Shown: piece by piece, positions 16,887 to 23,799 of the stretch
Layout: every line of letters begins with the position of its first letter
Numbering within the stretch: the first letter of the stretch is position 1
From: a virus
Virus record (IMG/VR): IMGVR_UViG_3300030102_002398
Coordinates: 1 to 25,796 of that record
DNA length: 25,796 nt
Reading direction: 5' to 3' (one strand)
The notes under the pieces: generated by a model
What the model was told of the DNA's origin: nothing
Database searches by the model: none
What the model saw: only the letters and a program-made list of their open reading frames with translations
Program-made: the position numbers and the translations under genes

Positions 16887-17056
16887 TACTTCATACCCCT
16901 GCGGCTACGCAGCTTTTTGAAGTCTGCACTATCAATTTTATTAGGATTGCCAGCTTGACGTGCAATCTTTTTTTGACCAGGCGACAGTCGCTTTGCAGTT
17001 GTGCTTTTTTTAGGACGGCCAACCTTTGAACCGTATGTTCCTTTACCGTAAGGCAT
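16886..17056 (-). CDS. Small basic protein, 56 aa
   Basis: A 56-residue frame begins MPYGKGTYGSKVGRPKK, with a middle SPGQKKIARQAGNPNKID and a C-terminus DFKKLRSRRGMK. Proteins opening MPYGKGTYG are, as far as I recall, found in the head gene block of T7-like marine phages. It starts 2 bases after the scaffold stop and ends in a TAATG overlap with the next small frame. It is highly basic with no membrane segment. A role in capsid assembly or DNA packaging is suggested only by position. Confidence 0.75.
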   Translation of the reverse strand: MPYGKGTYGSKVGRPKKSTTAKRLSPGQKKIARQAGNPNKIDSADFKKLRSRRGMK

Positions 17057-17058
17057 AG

Positions 17059-17856
17059 TTAGAAATCCAAGTCAGATCGTTCTAGTTTGTCAATAACATC
17101 TTGGCGGTAAGCCGGGTCTCGATCATAACGCGGGTCACTCATGGCGCGAACCAACTCAGCTTGACTGCGGAATGTATCATTGGACCGTGCAGACTTACCT
17201 GTCAGCATTTCACCTTCGTAACCCATGTTGTCTCGATACTGCGATTGTAGTGCTTGTACTGCAAACCCAATTGCTTGCAAGTTTCCAGATTCAATTACAT
17301 TGTCATAAGCAAGAATTTCATTTTCGGACAAGTTTGCACCTGCCCATTCCATAAGTTTTTGGTACTCTGCTTCTCCGCCAACAGTATTCTTGACTTGATT
17401 GACTTGTGCTTCGTCAAGTTGAATAGACTGGTTGGCTTTTCCAATGTCTGGATTCTCTTGTTGAATACGCATGTAAGCTTCAACAAGTTCTTTGGAAGAC
17501 ATCTTGCTAAATTCTTCAAGAGTCTCTTCGCTAATTTCACCGTTCTCATAGAACTCGTCATTAGCTTTCCAAAGAATATCAGCTTGTGGATCAGGTTCTG
17601 ATTCGTCTTCAGTTTCTTCGTACTCCTCAGACTCTTCACCTAGATCTTCATCTGTGCCAGTATCTTCTCCGAGTTTCTTCTGCAGCTCCAGGTAAGCTTT
17701 CTCAAGTTCTTGTGCATTCTTATATTTACCAGCAAGCATTTCCTCTTGCTGTGCTTCAAGATCCTCAGCTACAGCGAGTGACTCTTGTTCAGCAGCTTCC
17801 CTAGCTTCTACAGCTTGTGGGTCGTTACTGGGATCATAGGTCAGAATTTCTGCCAT
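17059..17856 (-). CDS. 9: Capsid assembly scaffolding protein, gp9-like
   Basis: This 265-residue, very acidic protein lies between portal and capsid, the T7 gp9 position (T7 gp9 is 307 aa). Residues about 20-65 form a Glu/Gln-rich coiled coil with the typical MLAGKYKNAQELEKAYLELQ segment seen in phage scaffolds. Residues about 66-95 are a run of Glu/Asp, followed by helical sequence and a C-terminal charged helix (DVIDKLERSDLDF) expected to touch the capsid. It would direct procapsid assembly and leave before maturation. Confidence 0.92.
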   Translation of the reverse strand: MAEILTYDPSNDPQAVEAREAAEQESLAVAEDLEAQQEEMLAGKYKNAQELEKAYLELQKKLGEDTGTDEDLGEESEEYEETEDESEPDPQADILWKANDEFYENGEISEETLEEFSKMSSKELVEAYMRIQQENPDIGKANQSIQLDEAQVNQVKNTVGGEAEYQKLMEWAGANLSENEILAYDNVIESGNLQAIGFAVQALQSQYRDNMGYEGEMLTGKSARSNDTFRSQAELVRAMSDPRYDRDPAYRQDVIDKLERSDLDF

Positions 17857-17858
17857 AA

Positions 17859-19454
17859 TTATTGTTGTGGTGGAATGGGTGTTTGTGTAGCAGCTTGTGA
17901 AAGAGCTTCAATCTCTTCCTCTGCTTTTGGATTCTTACTTGGATCAAGAGCAGGTGCCTTGAGGTAGTCAGGAATCTGCTGTGCCAGCATCATCTGCTGT
18001 TGCATCTGCAGTTGTCGTTGTTGTTCCTGATTACGATCTTCGACACTCTTGACAAGATTCAGGACATCAATACCTTGTGCAGCAGCCAAACGTTTGATTG
18101 CTTCATCAGGGTTGATGAACTTCATCAGTGCTTCAGGACCAAGTGTCTGTGCAATAGTAGTGATGAATGCAGTAAGGGACTCACGATCTTGGCCGCGGCC
18201 TAGTGCATTAATACCTGCAACAATTGTAGGATTCACAAGATCCTTCGGATACTTAGGAAGTTGTCCGTTACGTTGCAGCACCAGTAGTTTACGGTTAAGA
18301 TACGGCAGCAAGAACTCAACAGTCAGCAGGGAGAATAATCCACCGAGTTGCTGTTCAAGTTCTAGTTGTGTGAGGCGTACCTCTTCCGCAGTGACACGCT
18401 CAGCTTGCCGTACATTCATGACAAGGAAAGCATCAGCAATCCTTTTTTCAAGTTGTGACGCAAGGTTGGCTGCAGTCTGGAAGTCAGCAGTCTTTCCAAC
18501 TTGCACGACACTAACGTCTTCAGGTCGTCCCTGTACGATAGCTCCGTTACCAGCTTTGGAAAGTGTCTGCGGCTTGGTCATGGACGATGGCGAGACAAGG
18601 AACAACACTTTTGCAGCGGCTGCAGATCCCTCTACAAGAGCCTGTGCAAGTGCATTCAATGACTTCAAATCACCAAGGAATTCTTCTACACGACCGCGAC
18701 CATAGTTCTCTCCGTCAACAGAGTTGAAGCGAAGAACCAACCAGGGGCTAGCGTTTTTCGGTGCTTTACCTTCAGACTTAGGAATACGTTTGTCGAATGC
18801 TTCCTGATGCCACATCCAACGGTTGTTGTCTAGTTTGATGTGAGTATAGATCTCAACATCATCACCAGAAAGTCCGTATGAATTGGAGTTCCTATTTTTT
18901 TGTTCAGCTATTTCAGCAATCTCTGGTGGAAGGAGTTGCTTGTTAATGAGTTCTTTGGTAACGATCTCAATTACGTTACCGTTACCATCACGTTCAACAA
19001 CAAACCTGTTAAGTGGATAGTGCTTAAGACCATCCTTACCCATATACAGGAGAGCATTGCCACCAACTACAAGGTGTTTAATAGCTTGGTGCACTGTGAC
19101 ACGATCACTTGAGGAAGCAATCGAATCCATAACCATGCGTTCAATCTTAGCAAAGCTGAGGTCAAGTTCAGACCTAATCTCTGCAGGCAGTTGTGTGCCT
19201 AGCAGTTCATCTTTAATTTGTAGTTTAAAGAATGATGTCTGAGGTGGCAGCAGTGCCAGCATCAGTTTAGATGCAAGGGTAACAACTGCCTTAGCTCCAA
19301 CACTTTGCCAAGGGGTTCTAAGATCCTTGTAAGAAGGACGAATCTCGTCCCTGATAATGAGGTAAGGAAGCGTAAGTTCAGAGCACTCAACAGCAATGTC
19401 AAGAAAGTGTTGACGGTTACTTGTTAGATGATCGTACCTGCTTCGTGCGTTCAT
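17859..19454 (-). CDS. 8: Portal protein (head-tail connector), gp8-like
   Basis: The length of 531 residues is almost equal to T7 gp8 (536 aa). Typical portal features are RTPWQSVGAKAVVTLASKLM near residue 47, the LALLPPQTSFFKLQ region, the LLYMGKDGLKHYPLNRFVV strand region, and APKNASPWLVLRFNSVDGENYGRG in the middle (key residues W, RF, GENYGRGR). The C-terminus is Gln-rich and helical (QQRQLQMQQQMMLAQQ). It forms the dodecameric ring through which DNA enters and leaves. It starts 5 bases past gp7.3 and ends 3 bases before scaffold. Confidence 0.96.
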   Translation of the reverse strand: MNARSRYDHLTSNRQHFLDIAVECSELTLPYLIIRDEIRPSYKDLRTPWQSVGAKAVVTLASKLMLALLPPQTSFFKLQIKDELLGTQLPAEIRSELDLSFAKIERMVMDSIASSSDRVTVHQAIKHLVVGGNALLYMGKDGLKHYPLNRFVVERDGNGNVIEIVTKELINKQLLPPEIAEIAEQKNRNSNSYGLSGDDVEIYTHIKLDNNRWMWHQEAFDKRIPKSEGKAPKNASPWLVLRFNSVDGENYGRGRVEEFLGDLKSLNALAQALVEGSAAAAKVLFLVSPSSMTKPQTLSKAGNGAIVQGRPEDVSVVQVGKTADFQTAANLASQLEKRIADAFLVMNVRQAERVTAEEVRLTQLELEQQLGGLFSLLTVEFLLPYLNRKLLVLQRNGQLPKYPKDLVNPTIVAGINALGRGQDRESLTAFITTIAQTLGPEALMKFINPDEAIKRLAAAQGIDVLNLVKSVEDRNQEQQRQLQMQQQMMLAQQIPDYLKAPALDPSKNPKAEEEIEALSQAATQTPIPPQQ

Positions 19455-19458
19455 TTAA

Positions 19459-19677
19459 TTACGGAGTAGTAGTAGCACCAGGCGTTCCACCTTTAGTGCC
19501 ACCAGTGTTAAGAGAGATTTTCATACCAGCAAGGGCACTTTGCTCCTTTGCCTTACGTTCTTTTTTAGCGAGTTTGACACCAGCTTCTTCACCCAAAGCA
19601 GCTTTAGTAGCTGTAGGTGCAGGCTGTTGTTGAGGCATGGGTTTTTCAACAACCCTAGTTCCGCCACCAAAACACAT
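19459..19677 (-). CDS. 7.3: gp7.3-like virion/tail assembly protein
   Basis: The preferred start is the ATG at 19677 (72 aa), not the longer in-frame 89-aa form, because GAGGA lies just upstream and the ATG directly follows the preceding stop (TAAAATG). The protein opens MCFGGGTRVVEKPMPQQQPA and ends in a Lys-rich stretch followed by KISLNTGGTKGG. T7 gp7.3, also just before the portal gene, is of similar size and also ends with a Lys/Ala stretch and a Gly-rich tail. T7 gp7.3 is a minor virion protein needed for adsorption or fibre attachment. The assignment is by position and composition. Confidence 0.65.
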   Translation of the reverse strand: MCFGGGTRVVEKPMPQQQPAPTATKAALGEEAGVKLAKKERKAKEQSALAGMKISLNTGGTKGGTPGATTTP

Positions 19678-19678
19678 T

Positions 19679-19870
19679 TTAAAGTTCCTCTTGGGATAGA
19701 CGTGAGTAAATCCAATCGACAACGTCACGCTGTCCAGCTCGATACATGATCTGTGGATGCGTGGCGTCTTCGGTTGGGTTAGTTAATGGAAAACGTTCTT
19801 CTAGTTCTTCTAGAAGGCGCTCCACAGTAAGCCCGATATTAAGCGTACTGTGGGAGGTCTGAATTTGCAT
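19679..19870 (-). CDS. Small hypothetical protein between NrdB and gp7.3
   Basis: A 63-residue frame starts at the ATG at 19870 (MQIQTSHSTLNIGLTVERLL), overlapping the NrdB end by 32 bases. A longer form from the ATG at 19933 (84 aa) is possible but would overlap NrdB by 95 bases. The acidic helix LLEELEERF and the end IMYRAGQRDVVDWIYSRLSQ suggest a compact helical protein. I do not recognise a family. Tight packing between two convincing genes supports it being real. Confidence 0.6.
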   Translation of the reverse strand: MQIQTSHSTLNIGLTVERLLEELEERFPLTNPTEDATHPQIMYRAGQRDVVDWIYSRLSQEEL

Positions 19871-20555
19871 GTTCAAAGAAAGCAGGGACTCTGCTAGATC
19901 TGGTGAAGGCAAGCTCAGGTGCTTTTCCTTCATACATCAAACGGTCGCTAGAATCCAGCCAAAATTTTTTGTTCAAATATTTGTCAGGGTTAGATGCAGA
20001 CAATGGTTGCATCACCCAATTGATAGTTGCCTTCCTGAGTTTATCAAGAGAAGGACTGATGTTATACCCCAGCTCAGTATGAACCAAACTATTGGCAGCC
20101 ACATGTATTTGTTCATCTCTGGAAATATCTGCGCTGCAAGTTCTCATCCCAGCGTCACCAGTAGCGCGAAAGAGTGGTAAAAGAACGAAGAAAATCGCAC
20201 GTTCGGCAACCATCGCTTTGGTGATCGTGTGATCAGAATGCGAAGTCCAAGCTTCACGAAGCCGAATGGCTTCAGCCTCAGCTTTCTCATCAACCCCGTG
20301 AGCATTGGCAATGAAACCAAGTGCGAGGTCATGCTTTTCTTCGTCCTTGACGTTGGACATAAGTAGTTCACGCGCCAGCTCTGGTACTTCACTGGAGAGA
20401 GCTTCATTAATAAATTCTCCCACAGGTAGTTCCATGTGACGCAAAGCAAGGGCACGTTTCAACACATCGTGTGCCCCTTCTTTGACTGTACCAGCAGTTG
20501 TCTGTACTGGTGTCCATGTTCTTTTTCGTTCGAGTAGTTTTTGATACGGGTTCAT
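19839..20555 (-). CDS. nrdB: Ribonucleotide reductase small subunit, class I, tyrosine-less
   Basis: This 238-residue ferritin-like protein would supply the radical or oxidising equivalent to NrdA. The metal ligands are recognisable: Glu42 or Glu47, E72-x-x-H75 (in DEEKH), Glu118 (MVAERA) and E148-x-x-H151 (DEQIH). The position equivalent to the radical tyrosine of E. coli NrdB (four residues after the first His) is Leu79, so the protein cannot use the classic Tyr122 radical; a metal-based oxidant such as Mn/Fe or Mn/Mn is likely by analogy with classes Ic and Id. It is short for NrdB (usually 320 to 380 aa). The start overlaps the NrdA stop as ATGA. Confidence 0.88.
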   Translation of the reverse strand: MNPYQKLLERKRTWTPVQTTAGTVKEGAHDVLKRALALRHMELPVGEFINEALSSEVPELARELLMSNVKDEEKHDLALGFIANAHGVDEKAEAEAIRLREAWTSHSDHTITKAMVAERAIFFVLLPLFRATGDAGMRTCSADISRDEQIHVAANSLVHTELGYNISPSLDKLRKATINWVMQPLSASNPDKYLNKKFWLDSSDRLMYEGKAPELAFTRSSRVPAFFEHANSDLPQYA

Positions 20556-21937
20556 TCTGCGCAGTCACATTGTGGTTCAGGTTCATTTGCTGACTCCATG
20601 AATAGGTCTTCAAGATACTCTTCGATGTCTTTATCATCCAAAGCAGCATAAACATCTGATTTATCCTGTGTATCCCCCATTACTTGGAGTGAATAGTATA
20701 GGGAGGTCTGTGAAGAATTCAACCACTCTTCGATAAAGGCTTCGTCATATGTAACGACATCACTCCAACTGTTGAAGCTATACCCGTGAAGAAGTCCCGT
20801 GCGGTCGAGCATGGTCATGATGCCATCGGCAACACGTTTGTAGTTTGCCCAACCAACTTCTGATGCAATTTCTACATCGCCATATTCATACGTTTGGACA
20901 CCAAAGGTGCCACTATCCCTGTCTACTGTACGCCCGACAGGCGGAGCGATTTCTGGTGTGCAAGTATAACCATCCAGATCCTTGCTTCGATAACTGCAGG
21001 AGGCAGTGGGTGCGATAGCAAAGGCTCGAACCATATTATGAGACCTAGCCATTGCTGCGGCAGACTCAATGCCAATGTGGAGCTGATGCACCAATTCATA
21101 GGCTGGTGTTCGTACCACTTCTCCTGCATTGTGCTGTTCCAAAGCGATACCGAACTGCTCATAAGTTACTCCGTACCGCCGTAGGAGATTTGCCAGTCCG
21201 AGCATCCCGAGTCCGACTTGTCTGTCTGTTTCTGGTGGGAGGTACTCTCCGCTATTGCCAACGCCAGTTTTAGCGTGGAGGGTACACAGCTCCGACATAC
21301 CCTGAACGAAAGCTCCTGGAATCTCGTCGAACTCACAGGCACCGAGATTGATATGTTGGAGCAAGCAAGTCCCGCGTGAGGGCAGGTATACCTCCAAGCA
21401 GACGTTCCCTCGGACCCGGTTTCCATCTTTGTCATACTTTACTTTGTTGAGCCAGATGTCTCCAGCTTTAATTGATTGTAGAAGTTCTTCCTTGAACGTG
21501 CACGCCTTCCACCAACCTTCAGTGATGTTGATGCATCGTTTGACCCAAGGAAGTTCTGTTCTAGGAGTTTGAATAAATTCCAGTGCATCAGCGTGGTTAA
21601 GGTCAAGATGACACACCACAGCACCATTCTTGTAAACACCCCCACGTCTCAGGATTTCGTTGAGGGTTGAGTAGATTTTAGCGAAGGAGACTGGTCCAGA
21701 TGCAACCAACCCTTTACCATTTTCTGCTCCTCTGGGTCGCAGTTCCGACAAGTGGACCGCGCAGCCTGCTCCGAAGCGTAGAGCATGTGATACAAATCTC
21801 CAGCTTGCTTCGATTCCATCTGGACCCTCCATAGAATCCTGGACAACAAATACCGTGCACGAAACCGGCAAGCGGGACGTTGGATCATCCATCCAAGATT
21901 GGACACGTCCGGTGCGAGAAATAAGTGAGGTGGTCAT
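20552..21937 (-). CDS. nrdA: Ribonucleotide reductase large subunit, class I, compact
   Basis: This 461-residue catalytic subunit reduces ribonucleotides to make phage dNTPs. Catalytic residues by comparison with E. coli NrdA: Cys27 (C225 equivalent, VSCTV), Asn178-Cys180-Glu182 (NVCLE), Cys191 (C462), Tyr414-Tyr415 (SLYYS, radical-transfer pair) and C-terminal Cys457/Cys459 (CDCAE, thioredoxin exchange). The YY pair and the adjacent nrdB show this is class I, although cyanophage homologues have often been labelled class II. The allosteric N-terminal ATP-cone is absent, so dATP inhibition is probably lost. The start overlaps the preceding gene as ATGA. Confidence 0.93.
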   Translation of the reverse strand: MTTSLISRTGRVQSWMDDPTSRLPVSCTVFVVQDSMEGPDGIEASWRFVSHALRFGAGCAVHLSELRPRGAENGKGLVASGPVSFAKIYSTLNEILRRGGVYKNGAVVCHLDLNHADALEFIQTPRTELPWVKRCINITEGWWKACTFKEELLQSIKAGDIWLNKVKYDKDGNRVRGNVCLEVYLPSRGTCLLQHINLGACEFDEIPGAFVQGMSELCTLHAKTGVGNSGEYLPPETDRQVGLGMLGLANLLRRYGVTYEQFGIALEQHNAGEVVRTPAYELVHQLHIGIESAAAMARSHNMVRAFAIAPTASCSYRSKDLDGYTCTPEIAPPVGRTVDRDSGTFGVQTYEYGDVEIASEVGWANYKRVADGIMTMLDRTGLLHGYSFNSWSDVVTYDEAFIEEWLNSSQTSLYYSLQVMGDTQDKSDVYAALDDKDIEEYLEDLFMESANEPEPQCDCAE

Positions 21938-22305
21938 TCGATAATCAGATCAAGAAGATGTGGTTCTTTGTAGTTAGGTCCCTTCAGGACTTTTCCATCC
22001 GGGCGATAAATTGGTTTGCCAAACTCATCGAGTTTTGACATGTTAGATTCGTGAACCCGACGCATGGCTTCGTCCAGATCCCACTCTTGTGATGCAGCAA
22101 ACTGGTAGCAAACATAGACAAGGTCTGCTAGTTCTTTGAGCTGGTCACAATCATCTTTCATGTGGTAGGCTTCATGGAACTCTGACCATTCTTCATCGAT
22201 CAAAGCTTTCTGAACGCCTCTTTGGTCCCTCCCAGTCATCAACATATACGCTGAGCGGAACTGTTCTGCCATCGTCATCAGGCTGCGATGAATGTAGGAG
22301 TTCAT
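21934..22305 (-). CDS. mazG: MazG-like nucleotide pyrophosphohydrolase
   Basis: The frame is open to 22392 but I choose the ATG at 22305 (123 aa); ATGs at 22278 and 22272 also fit. The sequence AEQFRSAYMLMTG, then ALIDEEWSEFHEA, then LKELADLVYVCYQFA has the Glu-rich metal-binding pattern (EEWSE and ELAD) of the MazG/HisE all-alpha pyrophosphohydrolases. The tail DEFGKPIYRPDGKVLKGPNY is usual in the cyanophage branch. It would hydrolyse nucleoside triphosphates or a related nucleotide. It overlaps the DUF3310 gene and shares ATGA with nrdA, placing it in the nucleotide-recycling operon. Confidence 0.82.
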   Translation of the reverse strand: MNSYIHRSLMTMAEQFRSAYMLMTGRDQRGVQKALIDEEWSEFHEAYHMKDDCDQLKELADLVYVCYQFAASQEWDLDEAMRRVHESNMSKLDEFGKPIYRPDGKVLKGPNYKEPHLLDLIIE

Positions 22306-22483
22306 TTTCAAGGTAGTGGATAGCTTTTTTAAGGTCTTGAGTCTTGGTATTATCACCTTTGAAACCGGCTCTGCAAATATATTTAATAGCATTGCCGAGA
22401 TGATAGTTGAGGTCTTGGTCTCTAATAAAATCCCAAACTTCTATTGCTCCTCGGGTGTAGTGAGCAGGGGATGGTTGGGCCAT
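22193..22483 (-). CDS. DUF3310 protein
   Basis: This 96-residue protein contains the DUF3310 core: HYTRGAIEVWDFIRDQDLNY, then LGNAIKYICRAGFKGD, then DLKKAIHYLENEL. DUF3310 proteins are very common in phage replication/nucleotide blocks and are sometimes labelled nucleotide kinases, for which I see no P-loop. The family has no well-established function. It overlaps NblA by 43 bases and the MazG-like gene by about 113 bases. The last 30 residues are charged and probably disordered. Confidence 0.88.
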   Translation of the reverse strand: MAQPSPAHYTRGAIEVWDFIRDQDLNYHLGNAIKYICRAGFKGDNTKTQDLKKAIHYLENELLHSSQPDDDGRTVPLSVYVDDWEGPKRRSESFDR

Positions 22484-22683
22484 TTCTTAACTAGGTTGGT
22501 GACAGTATTTGTAAGGCAGTAATTCTGCCGTTGTAGTGCTAGGTAGACAGTGATAATGTCAGCTTTGTCAGCTTCTTTAAGAAGATCTTCAAGCTGTCTT
22601 AGCTTGAACTCCTGCTCCATCGTCAGCTCTACCACTGGCGGTGGCGGGAAGCCATGGTATGACTCGTTTGGCAAGTGCATCAT
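22441..22683 (-). CDS. nblA: NblA-like phycobilisome degradation adaptor
   Basis: This 80-residue protein aligns by eye with cyanobacterial NblA. VELTMEQEFKLRQLEDLLKE corresponds to the NblA opening (I/T)EL(S/T)LEQ(Q/E)F..R.FE.QV, and YLALQRQNYCLTNTVTNLVKKW corresponds to the second helix L..L..Q...R...Y..LLK..W. NblA links phycobiliproteins to ClpC so that the antenna is degraded during nitrogen starvation; NblA genes are known from some cyanophages. The LVKKW end keeps the Leu and Lys implicated in phycobiliprotein binding. The 18 residues before VEL are Pro-rich and longer than usual. The start (22683) overlaps the exonuclease by 95 bases; the ATG at 22620 is an alternative. Confidence 0.78.
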   Translation of the reverse strand: MMHLPNESYHGFPPPPVVELTMEQEFKLRQLEDLLKEADKADIITVYLALQRQNYCLTNTVTNLVKKWPNHPLLTTPEEQ

Positions 22684-23359
22684 AATCAGTACATGTAAGA
22701 ATTTTTGCTAAACGTGCATTGACCAAAGCAGTATCTTCATCCAATTCTTTGGACTTGAATGCTTTGACAACTGTGTCCCAGGTATAACCATCCTTGTCTA
22801 ACAAGGCGATGGCACGTTTAACACCAATACCAGGCACTCCACCATAACCATCAGTCTGATCACCAGCAAGAGTTTGGATAAGATGCCAACGCATCCCTTC
22901 CTCTTCTGTCACTTCGATCATTTCCTCAAGGTTGTACAACTTACCAGGAATCTGTCGCATGTCTTTGTCTGGACTAACAATAATGTTTCCAGGATCAAAC
23001 GTTGCGTAGATACCCATTGCATCATCAGCTTCCAGCTCTGGAATCCTGACAACCTTGTACTTGTTACTCAGCTCTGTGATAACTCTTCGATAACCACAGG
23101 GCTTCTTTCTGTTTCGATGACCCTTGTAATCTGGGTAAATTTTTTTCCTAAAATTTTTAGAGTCACTAAAGAACAGAACAAGGGTAGGACTGTCCCACAT
23201 GAACTCATTTTTGATTTTGCTGAGTTCACGCTCAACGTTTTGGTAAGCCTCACTGAACTTACTAATGACAGTGATTACGTCGTCACCCCAATCAATCTCA
23301 TCCTCTGCTGCAGCACAGCATTTGTAGACAATGAAGTCGGCGTCGATGAGCAGTTTCAT
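22589..23359 (-). CDS. 6: 5'-3' exonuclease, gp6-like
   Basis: This 256-residue protein of the PIN/FEN nuclease superfamily occupies the place of T7 gp6. It shows the acidic active-site series: Asp6 and Asp8 (LLIDADFIVYK), YKGHRNRKKP (helical clamp start), ELEADDAMG, IVSPDKDMRQ and LAGDQTDGYGGVPGIGVKRA (helix-hairpin-helix). It removes RNA primers and degrades host DNA into nucleotides for phage DNA synthesis. The start shares ATGA with the LAGLIDADG gene. The C-terminal 20 residues are low-complexity and overlap the NblA start. Confidence 0.94.
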   Translation of the reverse strand: MKLLIDADFIVYKCCAAAEDEIDWGDDVITVISKFSEAYQNVERELSKIKNEFMWDSPTLVLFFSDSKNFRKKIYPDYKGHRNRKKPCGYRRVITELSNKYKVVRIPELEADDAMGIYATFDPGNIIVSPDKDMRQIPGKLYNLEEMIEVTEEEGMRWHLIQTLAGDQTDGYGGVPGIGVKRAIALLDKDGYTWDTVVKAFKSKELDEDTALVNARLAKILTCTDYDALAKRVIPWLPATASGRADDGAGVQAKTA

Positions 23360-23799
23360 TTTTTAGAGTGATACCAGGAAAAGAATTCGTCGCATTTTGC
23401 ACGGCGACGTTCATGCATGTAAGGGTAGAAACGGATAATCAAGTCGCGAATCAAATCTCTTTTTTGTGTCCGCCACCTGCCAGATGGTTTGTGATTTTCA
23501 GCACGTGAAGGTCTTTTCCTCAATCCGGTAAGATTACCAACAAATCCGATAGCTTCGTAGTAAGACCACAAAACATCCATGTCAGTCATTTCAACGGACA
23601 TTTCCCAATAGTCTTTACGTGGAGAGTAGCTAAGACAGCCTTCGCCTTCGAAGATGCCGATAGCCCAGGCAAAAGGGTCAGTGAACGTCAGCCCAACTGT
23701 GTCCTTCTTTGGCTTCGGCTGCGATTGGTATTCTGAGATTGTAGTATTCTCCGGCTCGTCTTGCGGATTCGAGAAGGCATTGCGAAAGATACTTTGCAT
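23356..23799 (-). CDS. Single-motif LAGLIDADG homing-endonuclease-like protein
   Basis: The ATG at 23799 gives 147 residues; the first about 40 overlap the polymerase 3' end by 122 bases in another frame and are low-complexity. The conserved part begins at about TDPFAWAIGIFEGEGCLSYS, a LAGLIDADG helix with the catalytic acidic residue (FEGEG), and continues with WEMSVEMTDMDVL and a C-terminal charged helix typical of the family. A single motif means it would act as a homodimer. It is not inside a visible intron or intein and ends in an ATGA overlap with the exonuclease. It may be a free-standing homing endonuclease or a domesticated regulator. The true start is uncertain. Confidence 0.78.
   Translation of the reverse strand: MQSIFRNAFSNPQDEPENTTISEYQSQPKPKKDTVGLTFTDPFAWAIGIFEGEGCLSYSPRKDYWEMSVEMTDMDVLWSYYEAIGFVGNLTGLRKRPSRAENHKPSGRWRTQKRDLIRDLIIRFYPYMHERRRAKCDEFFSWYHSKK

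Noticed and set aside
18049-18705. 218-codon plus-strand frame opposite the portal gene
   Set aside because: Low-complexity Ser/Arg/Cys-rich translation, antisense to a clear portal gene; a compositional shadow.
22874-23371. 165-codon plus-strand frame opposite the exonuclease
   Set aside because: Antisense shadow of a well-supported nuclease; no ribosome-binding site or conserved motif.
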